Shown: positions 46,526 through 55,711, numbered from the stretch's first letter. The stretch is 62,797 nt of DNA from Flavobacterium sp. BFFFF1 (GCF_002256285.1 NZ_NKJE01000002.1:170178-232974), one strand, 5' to 3'. Notes: generated by a model from the letters alone, not told the origin. Translations and numbers: made by a program.

Positions 46526-48322
46526 ATGGAATCTATCAGAAACATTGCAATCATTGCCCACGTTGACCACGGTAAGACTACTTTGGTTGATAAAATCATG
46601 TACCACTGCCAACTGTTCCGTGAAAACGAGAACGCCGGCGACCTTATCCTTGACAACAACGACCTTGAGCGGGAAAGGGGAATTACCATTACTTCTAAAA
46701 ATGTTTCGGTAGTATATAAAGGTACCAAAATCAATATCATCGATACTCCCGGTCACGCGGATTTCGGCGGGGAAGTGGAGCGCGTACTGAATATGGCCGA
46801 TGGGGTTTGCCTTTTGGTGGATGCGTTTGAAGGGCCAATGCCACAAACACGTTTCGTATTGCAAAAAGCAATCGACCTTGGCCTAAAGCCATGTGTCGTG
46901 ATCAACAAAGTTGACAAGGAAAACTGTACGCCTGAGGAAGTGCACGAGAAAGTATTCGACCTGATGTTCGAGCTTGGTGCTACAGAAGAGCAACTCGATT
47001 TTCCTACAGTATACGGTTCTGCAAAAAACAACTGGATGTCTGACGACTTCCGTAACATGACTACCAATATCGAGCCTTTGCTGGATATGGTTATCGCGCA
47101 TGTACCGCCACCAAAGGTTTCGGGAGGGACACCACAAATGCTGATTACGTCTCTTGACTTTTCTGCATTTACAGGACGTATCGCGATCGGCCGTCTTGAA
47201 AGAGGCGTGTTGAGGGAAGGCATGCCTATCTCATTGGTAAAGAGAGACGGAACAGTCATCAAATCAAGAATTAAGGAACTGCATACTTTTGAAGGCCTTG
47301 GCCGTAAAAAAGTACAGGAAGTCATTGCAGGTGATATTTGTGCCATTGTTGGAGTAGAAGGATTTGAAATCGGGGATACGATTGCCGATTTTGATAATCC
47401 GGAAGCATTAGACACGATTGCCATCGACGAGCCGACCATGAGCATGCTTTTCACGATTAACGATTCGCCTTTCTTTGGTAAGGAAGGTAAATTTGTTACC
47501 TCGCGACACATCAGGGACCGTTTGACAAAGGAATTAGAGAAAAACCTCGCGATGAAATTGGGTGAGACCAATTCAGCAGATAAATTTATGGTTTTCGGGC
47601 GTGGTGTATTGCACTTGTCTGTACTGATTGAAACCATGAGGCGAGAAGGCTACGAATTACAAATAGGGCAGCCTCAGGTTATCATCAAAGAAATAGATGG
47701 TGTCAAGAATGAGCCGATTGAGGAACTGACAATCGATTTACCGGAATCGCTTTCCGGCAGGGCGGTAGAGTTTGTTACTTTGCGCAAAGGAGAAATGCTG
47801 AGTATGGAAACTAAAGGGGAGCGTATGATCATAAAATTCAATATTCCGTCGCGTGGAATTATTGGATTGCGTAACCAATTGCTTACTGCAACAGCAGGTG
47901 AGGCTATTATGGCGCACCGTTTTATCGGATATGAACCTTATAAAGGAGAAATTGCCGGACGTAACAAAGGTTCGTTGATTTCTATGGAAAAAGGAAAAGC
48001 GATTCCATATTCTATCGACAAATTGCAGGATCGTGGTAAGTTTTTTGTTGAACCAAATGCCGAAATCTACGAAGGTCAGGTAATTGGAGAAAACTCCCGT
48101 AGCGATGATATGAGTGTGAACGTAACCAAAGAGAAAAAACAATCGAATGTTCGTTCATCAGGAAATGATGAAAAGGCAAGGATTATCCCTCCGATCATTT
48201 TCTCCCTTGAGGAAGCGTTGGAATACATCCAAAAGGATGAATATGTTGAAGTGACACCTAAATCAATCCGTTTGAGGAAGATTTATCTGAACGAGACAGA
48301 CAGGAAAAGATTTAAAGTATAG
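46526..48322 (+). CDS. typA: Translational GTPase TypA/BipA
   Basis: 598 residues. GTPase motifs: G1 AHVDHGKT (residues 10-17), G2 RGITI, G3 DTPGHAD, G4 NKVD. EF-G-like domains 2, 3 and 5 and the BipA-specific C-terminal domain follow. Full length. A ribosome-associated GTPase with roles in stress adaptation and subunit assembly. Confidence 0.97.
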   Translation: MESIRNIAIIAHVDHGKTTLVDKIMYHCQLFRENENAGDLILDNNDLERERGITITSKNVSVVYKGTKINIIDTPGHADFGGEVERVLNMADGVCLLVDAFEGPMPQTRFVLQKAIDLGLKPCVVINKVDKENCTPEEVHEKVFDLMFELGATEEQLDFPTVYGSAKNNWMSDDFRNMTTNIEPLLDMVIAHVPPPKVSGGTPQMLITSLDFSAFTGRIAIGRLERGVLREGMPISLVKRDGTVIKSRIKELHTFEGLGRKKVQEVIAGDICAIVGVEGFEIGDTIADFDNPEALDTIAIDEPTMSMLFTINDSPFFGKEGKFVTSRHIRDRLTKELEKNLAMKLGETNSADKFMVFGRGVLHLSVLIETMRREGYELQIGQPQVIIKEIDGVKNEPIEELTIDLPESLSGRAVEFVTLRKGEMLSMETKGERMIIKFNIPSRGIIGLRNQLLTATAGEAIMAHRFIGYEPYKGEIAGRNKGSLISMEKGKAIPYSIDKLQDRGKFFVEPNAEIYEGQVIGENSRSDDMSVNVTKEKKQSNVRSSGNDEKARIIPPIIFSLEEALEYIQKDEYVEVTPKSIRLRKIYLNETDRKRFKV

Positions 48323-48361
48323 GTTTGTATCCGGCTTCGGTTGGAAAATAATATTCAGTAC

Positions 48362-48390
48362 AAAAAGCGCTCCAATTGGGGCGTTTTTTT
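48362..48390 (+). terminator. Terminator after typA
   Basis: Stem AAAGCGCTCC / GGGGCGTTTT (two G-T wobbles) with loop AATT and a seven-T run, about 40 nt past the stop. From 48391 to 48478 there is only a weak, decayed resemblance to the right half of the cassette repeat. Confidence 0.75.
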
Positions 48391-48478
48391 ATGCAGTATG
48401 AGCATATAATCAGATGGAAGACATCATTCTTTTTAGGGAAGAACTTAAAGTGAACAGCCAAACGGAGCGAAGCTAAAA

Positions 48479-49174
48479 TTATCTTTGCCAGCCTTCAATT
48501 ATAAAATTTCTATCAGCTATTTTCCGCGTAACATTATTGGGCGATTCATGCCATACCTCAAACCGCGCTGCATAAGGATATCCCCAGTCGCCTTCATAAA
48601 TGGTGAAATCATTTTCGAATTGAAAAATGGAATCACCTGGCCTGATTTCGATCAGACTTTTGGATCTTAGGCGTTCAGCTGATAACGGCTGATTTTTTGT
48701 GATTTCAAACGCTTTCAAAAATATTTTCCCATCACTCAGATTTTTATCGACATAAACATATCGATATATACCCGGTTGAACGGATTTATATAAATGCAGG
48801 CCTGAAGAAATTTTAGAAGAATCCATTTCTTCCAGAGGTTGTGAAATGGAAATATTTTTCGGGATTACAAGCTCATCAGTAAATTCGTCGTGACGTCCTT
48901 CGATGATCAAGTACAACAGAAATCCAAACTGGCAAACTACAGCGAAGAAAATTATAGGCGGTAAAATTAATGCAATTGCAGTTTTCCAATTTTTTTTTAT
49001 GAGATGAAAAACGACCGCACACACCATACTGAAAAATGCCGTAATCAGTATAAAAGATGAGATGATTAAAAATAAATCTTTCAGGAAAAACAGGCTAAGT
49101 AAGAAGAGGACAATTGAAAAAGTAAATAACAATATTTGCCATTTTAAACTAAAAAAGCGATTTAATTTCCTCAT
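48479..49174 (-). CDS. Membrane protein of unknown function
   Basis: 231 residues, not recognised. Three hydrophobic helices are visible (about 12-33, 35-58 and 64-92), then a soluble region of about 135 residues with alternating strands (GLHLYKSVQPGIYRYVYVD; DGKIFLKAFEITKNQP) and a final WGYPYAARFEVWHES. It lies between the typA terminator and repeat A. It may be the last, oldest unit of the array, since its start is 30 nt from repeat A like the other cassette genes. Confidence 0.6.
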   Translation of the reverse strand: MRKLNRFFSLKWQILLFTFSIVLFLLSLFFLKDLFLIISSFILITAFFSMVCAVVFHLIKKNWKTAIALILPPIIFFAVVCQFGFLLYLIIEGRHDEFTDELVIPKNISISQPLEEMDSSKISSGLHLYKSVQPGIYRYVYVDKNLSDGKIFLKAFEITKNQPLSAERLRSKSLIEIRPGDSIFQFENDFTIYEGDWGYPYAARFEVWHESPNNVTRKIADRNFIIEGWQR

Positions 49175-49203
49175 TATTTACGGTGCTTTTTTACAATTGC
49201 GCC

Positions 49204-49339
49204 TAATGCCCGGCAAATTCACGTCAGTTGTGGCATTTGGAACTGTCGCGAAGCTTCGGGACTCGACTGGACGGAACGAAGTTATGGAAAACTAGTTTAA
49301 TTTACACAAAAATGCTGCAATTGCGGGCAACCCATGTTA
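49204..49339 (+). repeat. Cassette repeat A (decayed)
   Basis: 136 nt. Keeps CACGTCAGTTGTGGCATTTG, a GAAGCTTCGGGACTCG core, ACGAAGTTATGGAAAA and GCAATTGCG, but the arms are worn (TAATGCCCGGC; CCCATGTTA). The right flank GTTA-GCGGTT-G still pairs over TTAGCGG with the left flank of repeat B. Confidence 0.75.
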
Positions 49340-49355
49340 GCGGTTGCTTTTTTTA

Positions 49356-49760
49356 TCATTTAGATTTCAGTTCTTTCCATACCTGCTTTATGAATTTCTC
49401 TTTATCTTTTTTAGCTTCTTTAATTGTCGCTTTTAATGCTGCCGGCATTGTAAAGTACTTATCGGTCCAAAAGTAGATTTCCATAATAATAGGTAACAAT
49501 TCTATTCCTTTTTGTGTGAGCTTATATAATTTTTTTGCTTTACTATCAGGATGATCCAATTTTTCAATAATACCATTTTCTTCAAGTGATTTCAATCTTG
49601 CTGCTAAAATATTAGTCGCTATTCCTTCTGCCGATTTTATAAAATCATTATAGGTGCATTTGTTGGTGAACATTAAGTCCCGGATGATAAGTAATGACCA
49701 CTTATCACCAAATATGTCGAGTGAGTAACTTAACGGACATTCTGATCTAGGTTCTATCAT
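49356..49760 (-). CDS. HxlR-family transcriptional regulator
   Basis: 134 residues from the ATG at 49760; a longer frame to 49856 adds a hydrophobic stretch unlike the family. CPLSYSLDIFGDKWSLLIIRDL is the HxlR start (with one Cys), followed by the winged-helix GIATNILAARLKSLEENGII and the wing LYKLTQKGIELLPI. HxlR proteins often sense redox or electrophiles through that cysteine. It is divergent from an SDR, hydrolase and dehydrogenase operon (117-nt gap), which it probably controls. Confidence 0.9.
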   Translation of the reverse strand: MIEPRSECPLSYSLDIFGDKWSLLIIRDLMFTNKCTYNDFIKSAEGIATNILAARLKSLEENGIIEKLDHPDSKAKKLYKLTQKGIELLPIIMEIYFWTDKYFTMPAALKATIKEAKKDKEKFIKQVWKELKSK

Positions 49761-49877
49761 AAAATAAAATATTTTTAAAAATAATTTAAAAAGCACTTGC
49801 AAATCAAAAGCACTTTTATATATTTGCACTTGCAATATGCAAGCAAATTTAAACATTAATTTTTAAATATAAATGAT

Positions 49878-50675
49878 ATGAAGCAAAATATTTTAGTGAC
49901 CGGAGCATCATCTGGTTTTGGATTATTGGTAGCAGGCGAACTACACAGAAAAGGGTACAATGTCATCGGAACAAGCCGAAATCCTGAAAAAGTACAGGCG
50001 TTGCTGCCTTTTAAAATCATCGCATTGGACCTTGATTCGGAGGAGTCGATAAATACTTTTTCTGATAGACTTTTTAAAGAAGTCAGCAAATTAGATGTTT
50101 TAATTAATAATGCTGGATTTTTGGTAGCTGGTATTGCTGAAGAAATTCCAATTGAGTTGGGTAGAAAGCAATTTGAAACCAACTTTTGGGGAACTATAAA
50201 AGTAACTAATGCCATATTACCACATTTTAGAAAACAGAAATTTGGTAAAATTATAACCCTGGGTTCAATTGTTGGATTGGTTTCTTTTCCAAATGCTGCT
50301 TATTATGCTGCTTCAAAACACGCTTTAGAAGGATATTTCAAAGCATTACGATATGAGTTGAACGATTTTAATGTACGTGTGGCCATGATTCAACCCGCTG
50401 CATTTAAAACAAATATTATAGATAATTCAGCTTCGCCCCTTGCAAAAATTGAAGACTACAATTCTTTGAGAACCAAAATTGAAAAATTCTCAAATGAGTT
50501 GGTGAAAAATGCGGGAGACCCAATTATAGTTGCCGAAAAAGTTATACAAGTAGTGCAGACAGATAAACCAAAATTCAGAAACATTGTTGGGAAAGGAACT
50601 TCTACACTAATCAATTTACAGCATTTTGCTTACGGATTTTTAGAAAAAAATATACTTAAACAATTAGATAAATAA
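49878..50675 (+). CDS. SDR-family oxidoreductase
   Basis: 265 residues. The Rossmann start ILVTGASSGFG (residues 5-15), NNAG (in VLINNAGFLVAG), catalytic Ser in ITLGSIVG and YYAASKHALEG (Tyr-x3-Lys) are all intact. A classical short-chain dehydrogenase using NAD(P). It heads a three-gene operon (1 nt to the next gene) divergent from the HxlR regulator. The substrate is unknown; HxlR neighbours often detoxify aldehydes or quinones. Confidence 0.9.
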   Translation: MKQNILVTGASSGFGLLVAGELHRKGYNVIGTSRNPEKVQALLPFKIIALDLDSEESINTFSDRLFKEVSKLDVLINNAGFLVAGIAEEIPIELGRKQFETNFWGTIKVTNAILPHFRKQKFGKIITLGSIVGLVSFPNAAYYAASKHALEGYFKALRYELNDFNVRVAMIQPAAFKTNIIDNSASPLAKIEDYNSLRTKIEKFSNELVKNAGDPIIVAEKVIQVVQTDKPKFRNIVGKGTSTLINLQHFAYGFLEKNILKQLDK

Positions 50676-50676
50676 A

Positions 50677-51579
50677 ATGAAAAAAGTAGTTCTCCTAACC
50701 ATTTTAATAAATTTAGTGATGTCGACATCAAATGCGCAAAACGTAAAGTATTCATATGCAACAATTCCTACTCAGTTTGTAGAAGCTAACGGAATAAAAT
50801 TCGCTTACCGTTCTTATGGCAAGGAAGGCGATATTCCAGTAATATATTTCAACCACTTAACAGCAAACCTCGATAATTGTGATCCTGGAATTATGGACGC
50901 TATCGCTGCTGAGCGTCATATTATTTCTTTTGATTATCGTGGCGTTGGGGCAACAACAGGTAAACAAGGAACAAGTATTCCTGATATGGCAAAAGATGCT
51001 ATTGCTTTTATTCACGCACTTGGTTTCAAACAAGTGGATATTATAGCATTTTCAATGGGTGGATTTATAACTCAAGAATTGCTTTTACAGGAGCCTGGTT
51101 TGGCGCGTAGAATTATATTGGCAGGTACAGGACCAAGAGGGGGGCAAGGAATAAGTAAAGTTGTTGGTTTAACCTATAATGATATTTTCAAGGGCATCTT
51201 CACTTTTAGAGATCCTAAATTTTATTTGTTTTTTACTCAAAATGAAGTTGGTAAACAAGCCGCCCGTGATTTTCTAAACCGGCTTAAAGAAAGAACGGAA
51301 AACAGAGATAAAAAGGTAAAATTAAGCGTATTGAGTAAACAACTTAAAGCCATTAAAATTTTGGGTAATGAAAAGCCTGCTGATTTAAGCGTTTTCAAAC
51401 ATCCAGTTTTAGTAGTCAATGGGGACAACGACAGAATGGTACCCACATCCAATTCGTACGATTTGGCAAAACGATTTCCTAATGCTGAACTTGTAATCTA
51501 TCCAAATTCAGGGCATGGTGGTGTATTTCAATACCACGAAGAATTTCTAAAAAAAGCAATCCCATTTTTAATTAAATAA
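50677..51579 (+). CDS. Alpha/beta-fold hydrolase, exported
   Basis: 300 residues with a signal peptide (LTILINLVMSTSNAQ). Alpha/beta hydrolase features: VIYFNHLTANLDNCDPG (oxyanion loop), nucleophile Ser in IIAFSMGGFITQEL (A-F-S-M-G variant of G-x-S-x-G), acid in VVNGDNDRMVPTSN and His in NSGHGGVFQYHEEF. Middle gene of the HxlR-linked operon. The substrate is unknown. Confidence 0.88.
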   Translation: MKKVVLLTILINLVMSTSNAQNVKYSYATIPTQFVEANGIKFAYRSYGKEGDIPVIYFNHLTANLDNCDPGIMDAIAAERHIISFDYRGVGATTGKQGTSIPDMAKDAIAFIHALGFKQVDIIAFSMGGFITQELLLQEPGLARRIILAGTGPRGGQGISKVVGLTYNDIFKGIFTFRDPKFYLFFTQNEVGKQAARDFLNRLKERTENRDKKVKLSVLSKQLKAIKILGNEKPADLSVFKHPVLVVNGDNDRMVPTSNSYDLAKRFPNAELVIYPNSGHGGVFQYHEEFLKKAIPFLIK

Positions 51580-51597
51580 TATCTAAAACTAAATCAG

Positions 51598-52602
51598 ATG
51601 AAAGCATTCATAGTAAAAAAATACAGCAAAAAAGAAGCATTACAACTTACCCACGTAACAGAACCAGTTGCGAAGGAAAATGAAGTTCTGGTACAAATTC
51701 ACGCAGCTGGTGTTAATCTCCTGGATTCGATGATAAAACAAGGAGCGTTCAAGACTTTTTTACCTTATAAAACCCCAATCATAAATGGACACGATATGGC
51801 TGGGACTGTGGTTAAAGTAGGTCCAGGTGTAAAGAATTTTAAAATTGGTGATGAAGTCTATGCAAGAGTAGGCGATTACAGAATAGGTACTTTTGCAGAA
51901 TACATCGCTGTTAATCAAAGCGATTTAGCTTTGAAACCAAGGAATCTATCAATGGAAGAAGCTAGTTCTATCCCATTAGTTGGTTTAACGGCCTGGCAGG
52001 CATTAGTTGAAATTGCTAATGTGAAAAGAGGACAAAAGGTTTTTATACAGGCGGGTTCGGGAGGTGTTGGTACATTTGCTATTCAACTGGCTAAACATTT
52101 GGGGGCTTATGTCGCAACAACTACCAGTGCAAAAAATATGGATTTGGTAAAAGGTCTTGGCGCCGATTTGGTAATTGATTATAAAACACAAGAATTTTCT
52201 AAACTACTCAAAGACTACGATGTAGTATTGCACAGTAATCGGGAAAAGGCAGTGTTGGAAGAATCATTAGGTATTTTGAAAACGGGGGGGCAATTAATTT
52301 CGTTAGTAGGACCGCCAACACCGGAATTTGCAGAAGAAGTCGGTTTACCTTGGTATTTAAAAATAGTAACAAAATTGTTAAGTTCCAGCGCCAGAAGAAA
52401 AGCAAAGAAATTAAATGTGTCTTTCAAGTTCTTATTTATGAGGGCGGAAGGCAATCAATTAGGTCTAATTAAGCAACTTGTCGAGCAAGGTATTATAAAG
52501 CCGGTTATTGACAAAGTATTTCCATTTGAGCAAACCAACCAGGCATTGTCTTATGTTGAAACTGGGAGATCAAGGGGAAAAGTTGTAATAAAAATTAGGT
52601 AG
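51598..52602 (+). CDS. MDR-family NADP-dependent oxidoreductase
   Basis: 334 residues, zinc-free quinone-oxidoreductase type. N-terminal GroES-like domain (VLVQIHAAGVNLLDSMIKQG; NGHDMAGTVVKVG), Rossmann motif in IQAGSGGVGTFAIQLAKHLG, and a C-terminal FPFEQTNQALSYVETGRSRG typical of the family. Last gene of the operon, 18 nt after the hydrolase. Probably reduces quinones or reactive enones. The operon is enclosed by repeats A and B. Confidence 0.9.
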   Translation: MKAFIVKKYSKKEALQLTHVTEPVAKENEVLVQIHAAGVNLLDSMIKQGAFKTFLPYKTPIINGHDMAGTVVKVGPGVKNFKIGDEVYARVGDYRIGTFAEYIAVNQSDLALKPRNLSMEEASSIPLVGLTAWQALVEIANVKRGQKVFIQAGSGGVGTFAIQLAKHLGAYVATTTSAKNMDLVKGLGADLVIDYKTQEFSKLLKDYDVVLHSNREKAVLEESLGILKTGGQLISLVGPPTPEFAEEVGLPWYLKIVTKLLSSSARRKAKKLNVSFKFLFMRAEGNQLGLIKQLVEQGIIKPVIDKVFPFEQTNQALSYVETGRSRGKVVIKIR

Positions 52603-52631
52603 TTTCTCTCAGCATTTTCTGCCATTGCCGC

Positions 52632-52798
52632 TAATTTGTCGCGGCTTCAAGTCAGTTGCAGCTTTTGGAATTGTCCTGAAGCCTCTTGACTCCGTTTGGG
52701 CAACTGAGGCAGCGGCCGAACCGCGCAGAGCTGAAACGAAATTTGGAAAAACTTGTTCCGGCAAGCACAAAAAGTCGCAATTTCTGGTAACCGTTTTA
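52632..52798 (+). repeat. Cassette repeat B (decayed, enlarged)
   Basis: 167 nt. Recognisable pieces: GCGGCTTCAAGTCAGTTGC, TTTTGGAATTGTCCTGAAGC, GAAACGAAATTTGGAAAAAC and GTCGCAATTTCTGG. The centre is longer than in other copies, with a GAGGCAGCGGCCGAACCGCG stretch. The left flank pairs with that of repeat A. Confidence 0.6.
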
Positions 52799-52808
52799 GG
52801 AGCTGTTT

Positions 52809-53318
52809 TTAGTTTGTGACTTTATACTTTTTTCTCAAATCTATTCCGTCATCAAAATATTCGACATTTGGATTTTCAATTATGTATTCTTTCTGAGCAA
52901 CTCTAAAAATGGAATCAATAAAGTTTTCTCCGAATTTTCTATTGATTTCATCATACATTGCATTTTGGTAACAATATGGTTCAAACCCACCAATTCTTGC
53001 ACATCTGCTCAAATGTTCTTTAGTTTCAATTCCAAAACGCTTTAGTATCGCGGTCATTTTTTTAAATTCTCTGGGATGAAAGCCAAAATAAACAAGTTTT
53101 CCATTTCGTATATCTTCCAATGCTTTTGCCTTTTGATTTATACAAAACGTATCTATGACAGTAACATTTAATTTTTTATTTTTTATCCACATTTCTGAAT
53201 AAACCCGTTCACTGTAAACTATGAGCTTTCCATTTTTATCGCACTTTTCAAGTTCAACTTTATTATTACAACCACTTAGCGAGAAAAATAAGAAAAATAA
53301 GGTGGTGATCGGCTTCAT
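52809..53318 (-). CDS. Lipoprotein of unknown function (cassette gene)
   Basis: 169 residues, not recognised. The lipobox FSLSGC (Cys17) is followed by NNKVELEKC. The body contains VYFGFHPREFKKMTAILKR and FGENFIDSIFRVAQKEYIIE. Four further cysteines in the mature part could form disulfides. The stop lies 11 nt after repeat B and the start 47 nt before repeat C, the spacing seen for other cassette genes. Confidence 0.65.
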   Translation of the reverse strand: MKPITTLFFLFFSLSGCNNKVELEKCDKNGKLIVYSERVYSEMWIKNKKLNVTVIDTFCINQKAKALEDIRNGKLVYFGFHPREFKKMTAILKRFGIETKEHLSRCARIGGFEPYCYQNAMYDEINRKFGENFIDSIFRVAQKEYIIENPNVEYFDDGIDLRKKYKVTN

Positions 53319-53364
53319 ACAATTTGTTGTTAAAATTCTACTCGTCAGGAAAAATAGCCACGAA

Positions 53365-53569
53365 GAACGTCGGGCGGCTAGCTTCGGCTCCCCAAGTGTC
53401 GGGACACTTCGTTAGGGTCACGTCAGTTGCGGCATTTGGAACTGTCCCGAAGCTTCGGGACTCGGCGTGGACAGAACGAAGTTATGGAAAAACCGGTTAC
53501 ATTTTACAAGGAAAGTAGCAATTAGCTTCGCTCAGTTCGGCATTTGGCCTCGGGTTGGTGAAACCATTA
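53365..53569 (+). repeat. Cassette repeat C (with insertions in both arms)
   Basis: 205 nt. The centre is intact (GTCCCGAAGCTTCGGGAC, ACGAAGTTATGGAAAA). Each arm is split by about 35 nt of extra sequence beginning AGCTTCG, so the outer ends are separated from the conserved core. The right flank is TTAGCTGTAG, like that of repeat D. Confidence 0.8.
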
Positions 53570-53579
53570 GCTGTAGTTG

Positions 53580-53993
53580 TCACTTTTCCACTTTGGTTAG
53601 CCAATCCTTTATAATTTCTTTAAAGTCATTGCGTTTTCTCTCAAAATCCTCAATAGTTTTAAAATTTATCATTTTTCGCCCGTCAGCATAATCTCCTTCA
53701 AGTATTCCAGATTTATTGTCCATAACATTTCCAGTAGGAAAAACAAGTAGCGCTTCATTTTTTCGCGTGTGGATTACGAGTATATCTCGTTTATACTCGT
53801 TCGGATTGAAAGATTTTATTTCACCATTATAAAAGAAACTAGGCGAATTCCATTTTATCTGTTCACTGACCGATTTGTCAGTTTCTAAAACAGCGACTCG
53901 TATTTCTTCAATCAATTTCGAAAATTCAGGTTCAAGTTTCTGGATGAATTCCGTGACGCTTTTTGGATCATGAATATCTTTGGATTTACTCAT
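53580..53993 (-). CDS. DUF1801 domain protein (cassette gene)
   Basis: 137 residues from the ATG at 53993. SVTEFIQKLEPEFSKLIEEI, EQIKWNSPSFFYNGEI and DILVIHTRKNEALLVFPTGN fit the DUF1801/YdhG-like fold. Members are small cytoplasmic proteins with no firm function. The stop is 11 nt from repeat C and the start about 52 nt before repeat D. Confidence 0.85.
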   Translation of the reverse strand: MSKSKDIHDPKSVTEFIQKLEPEFSKLIEEIRVAVLETDKSVSEQIKWNSPSFFYNGEIKSFNPNEYKRDILVIHTRKNEALLVFPTGNVMDNKSGILEGDYADGRKMINFKTIEDFERKRNDFKEIIKDWLTKVEK

Positions 53994-54044
53994 TTTAGAA
54001 TATTGAAATTTAGACAAGATTTGAATTGGCGATCTGATTTTGCA

Positions 54045-54181
54045 TAACGTCCGGCGGCTTCACGTCAGTTGCGGCATTTGGAACTGTCCCGAAGCTTCGG
54101 ACTCGGCGTGGACAAAACGAAGTTATGGAAAAAAGAAGTCCATTTTACAAGAAGAGTAGCAATTGCGTGAAACCGCTGTTA
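54045..54181 (+). repeat. Cassette repeat D (long-centre subfamily)
   Basis: 137 nt, intact arms, centre GTCCCGAAGCTTCGG. The right flank GTTA-GCTGTA-G-TTTT pairs with the left flank of repeat E with only the fixed G/T position unpaired by Watson-Crick rules. Confidence 0.95.
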
Positions 54182-54190
54182 GCTGTAGTT

Positions 54191-54544
54191 TTAATTTTTG
54201 GACAGAACTTCATCAATTTGTTCAAGCAATTCAGGAATTTTGTTTTTCATAACATCCCATACAATAGAATAATTGACTCCCATATAATCGTGAATTAATC
54301 TGTCACGCATGCCAGCCATATATTTCCAAGTAATGGAATTCCATTTTACTTTGAAGTCTGCAGGAATTTTCTTTGTTGCCTCGCCAATGATTTCAAGACT
54401 TCTGACCACAGCGCGTTTAAGAGTTTCATCTTCCAAAAACTCATTCAATGTCAAGTCTGGTTTAGTAACAGAAACAATGTACAAACATTCATCTTGGATG
54501 TGTCTAATAAATTCAATAGGATCTTTAGACATAGACAACTTCAT
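54191..54544 (-). CDS. HepT-like HEPN toxin (DUF86)
   Basis: 117 residues. The HEPN R-x4-H motif is in MRDRLIHDYMGV (Arg80, His85, with Tyr87). The surrounding SLEIIGEATKKIP matches HepT. HepT is an RNase toxin that is silenced when its partner MntA adds AMP groups to the Tyr near this motif. The gene starts inside the end of the upstream MntA-like gene (20-nt overlap, or 8 nt if translation begins at the ATG at 54532). The pair fills one cassette between repeats D and E. Confidence 0.9.
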   Translation of the reverse strand: MKLSMSKDPIEFIRHIQDECLYIVSVTKPDLTLNEFLEDETLKRAVVRSLEIIGEATKKIPADFKVKWNSITWKYMAGMRDRLIHDYMGVNYSIVWDVMKNKIPELLEQIDEVLSKN

Positions 54545-54821
54545 TTAAAATTTTTGGACCAATATATGGGCTCAAACCATTTTTTGTTACGATCTCAACC
54601 TTTTCGTTTTTGAATAACGTTTCAAACAAATCGTAAGCAGCCATATAATTGTCGAAGTTTTCTTTTTCAGGTTCAAAGTCAATTAACAAATCAATATCAC
54701 TTTCGTTTGATTGCTCATCACGTAAGTAAGAGCCAAATAATCCAACGTTGCGAATTCCAAACTTGGAAAGCGCAAGCTTTTTGGATTTCAACTTTTTTAA
54801 GATATTTTCTTTTGTTGTCAT
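54525..54821 (-). CDS. MntA-like nucleotidyltransferase antitoxin
   Basis: 98 residues. The minimal nucleotidyltransferase motif is VGLFGSYLRDEQSNESDIDLL (Gly30-Ser31, Asp42, Asp44), followed by a third acidic strand (KVEIVTKNGL). In known HepT-MntA pairs this protein AMPylates HepT and blocks it. It is the first gene of the two-gene cassette, with its start 64 nt before repeat E. Confidence 0.9.
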   Translation of the reverse strand: MTTKENILKKLKSKKLALSKFGIRNVGLFGSYLRDEQSNESDIDLLIDFEPEKENFDNYMAAYDLFETLFKNEKVEIVTKNGLSPYIGPKILNEVVYV

Positions 54822-54885
54822 TTAAAACTTTTCCCAAATATACGAAAGTTTGCCATTTGGAATCAGGTCGTTCGAAAATTACAGC

Positions 54886-55023
54886 TAACGTCCGGCGGCT
54901 TCACGTCAGTTGCGGCTTTTGGAACTGTCCCGAAGCTTCGGGACTCGGCGTGGACAAGACGAAGTTATGGAAAAAGGTGTTACATTTTACAAGGGAAGCA
55001 GCAATTGCGTGAAACCGCTGTTA
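54886..55023 (+). repeat. Cassette repeat E (long-centre subfamily)
   Basis: 138 nt, intact arms, palindromic centre GTCCCGAAGCTTCGGGAC. The right flank GTTA-TCTGAA-G-GC pairs with the left flank of repeat F. Confidence 0.95.
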
Positions 55024-55031
55024 TCTGAAGG

Positions 55032-55491
55032 CTATAATTCCTTTGCTTCCTTTAAAGCTTGTAGTTGTAATTCTGGAGACAACCTAAAATTGGTTTCGAC
55101 AATCTTCTCTAAAAGCGGTTTGATTGAAGGGATAAGTCCGGTTAATTTGGCTTTGATTAGAATTCCGATTGTTCCCGTAAAATTTAATCCGAGATTTTCA
55201 GCGACTTTTCTAGCTTTTGAAGTCATCCAGGATTAAAGTACTATTTTGGATTTCTAAAGCTAATGCAATGGCGCTCGATTCTCCCCGGTCAATCTGCAAT
55301 TCTAAAATCCTTTGATGAAATTTATCTTTTGCATTTTCTATTATAACCCAATCAGGAAGTGATTCTCCAAATTCTTCTGCAATATCTGTTGTAGTGACTA
55401 TCTGACCGTAAAGTCTTAAAAGAAGACCAAGTTCTCCAATCTTAGATAAAATGATAAAACAACTAGTGTCAGAGATTATTGTTTTATGCAT
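55032..55491 (-). pseudogene. DUF3368 (PIN-like) toxin gene broken by a frameshift
   Basis: Two overlapping frames together spell one DUF3368 protein. The first (55491 down to the stop at 55210) gives IISDTSCFIILSKIGELGLL and GESSAIALALEIQNSTLILDD. The second (through the stop at 55032) continues with KARKVAENLGLNFTGTIGIL and IPSIKPLLEKIVETNFRLS. They join at a T-run at 55215-55218 (AAAA on the coding strand), where one base fewer would restore KARKVAENLG after LDDF. The family is the VapC-like partner of UPF0175. Either the toxin is dead, the run is read by slippage, or the base is a sequencing error. Confidence 0.85.
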
Positions 55492-55711
55492 TTGCTACAT
55501 CGCTTGCTAAATCAGAGGGAGGAAAGTTAAAGATTGAAACATTATAACGGTTCAATAATTCGGCGAAAGTACGCTTTGTCAGACCTGCAAGTTCAGCAGC
55601 CTGACCCAAGGAAAGCTTTCCTTGCTCATAAAGTTTAGAAGCCAAGAGCATGACAAGTTCTCGATTGTCGATGTCTAAATTATCTGGTATGTTAAGCGTC
55701 AATGTTTTCAT
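55484..55711 (-). CDS. UPF0175-family antitoxin
   Basis: 75 residues. LVMLLASKLYEQGKLSLGQAAELAGLTKRTF, in two helices, is the family's helix-turn-helix, followed by the short tail FAELLNRYNVSIFNFP. UPF0175 proteins pair with DUF3368 PIN-like toxins. The gene overlaps the start of the toxin by 8 nt. It remains intact even though the toxin frame is shifted. The start is 64 nt before repeat F. Confidence 0.88.
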   Translation of the reverse strand: MKTLTLNIPDNLDIDNRELVMLLASKLYEQGKLSLGQAAELAGLTKRTFAELLNRYNVSIFNFPPSDLASDVANA

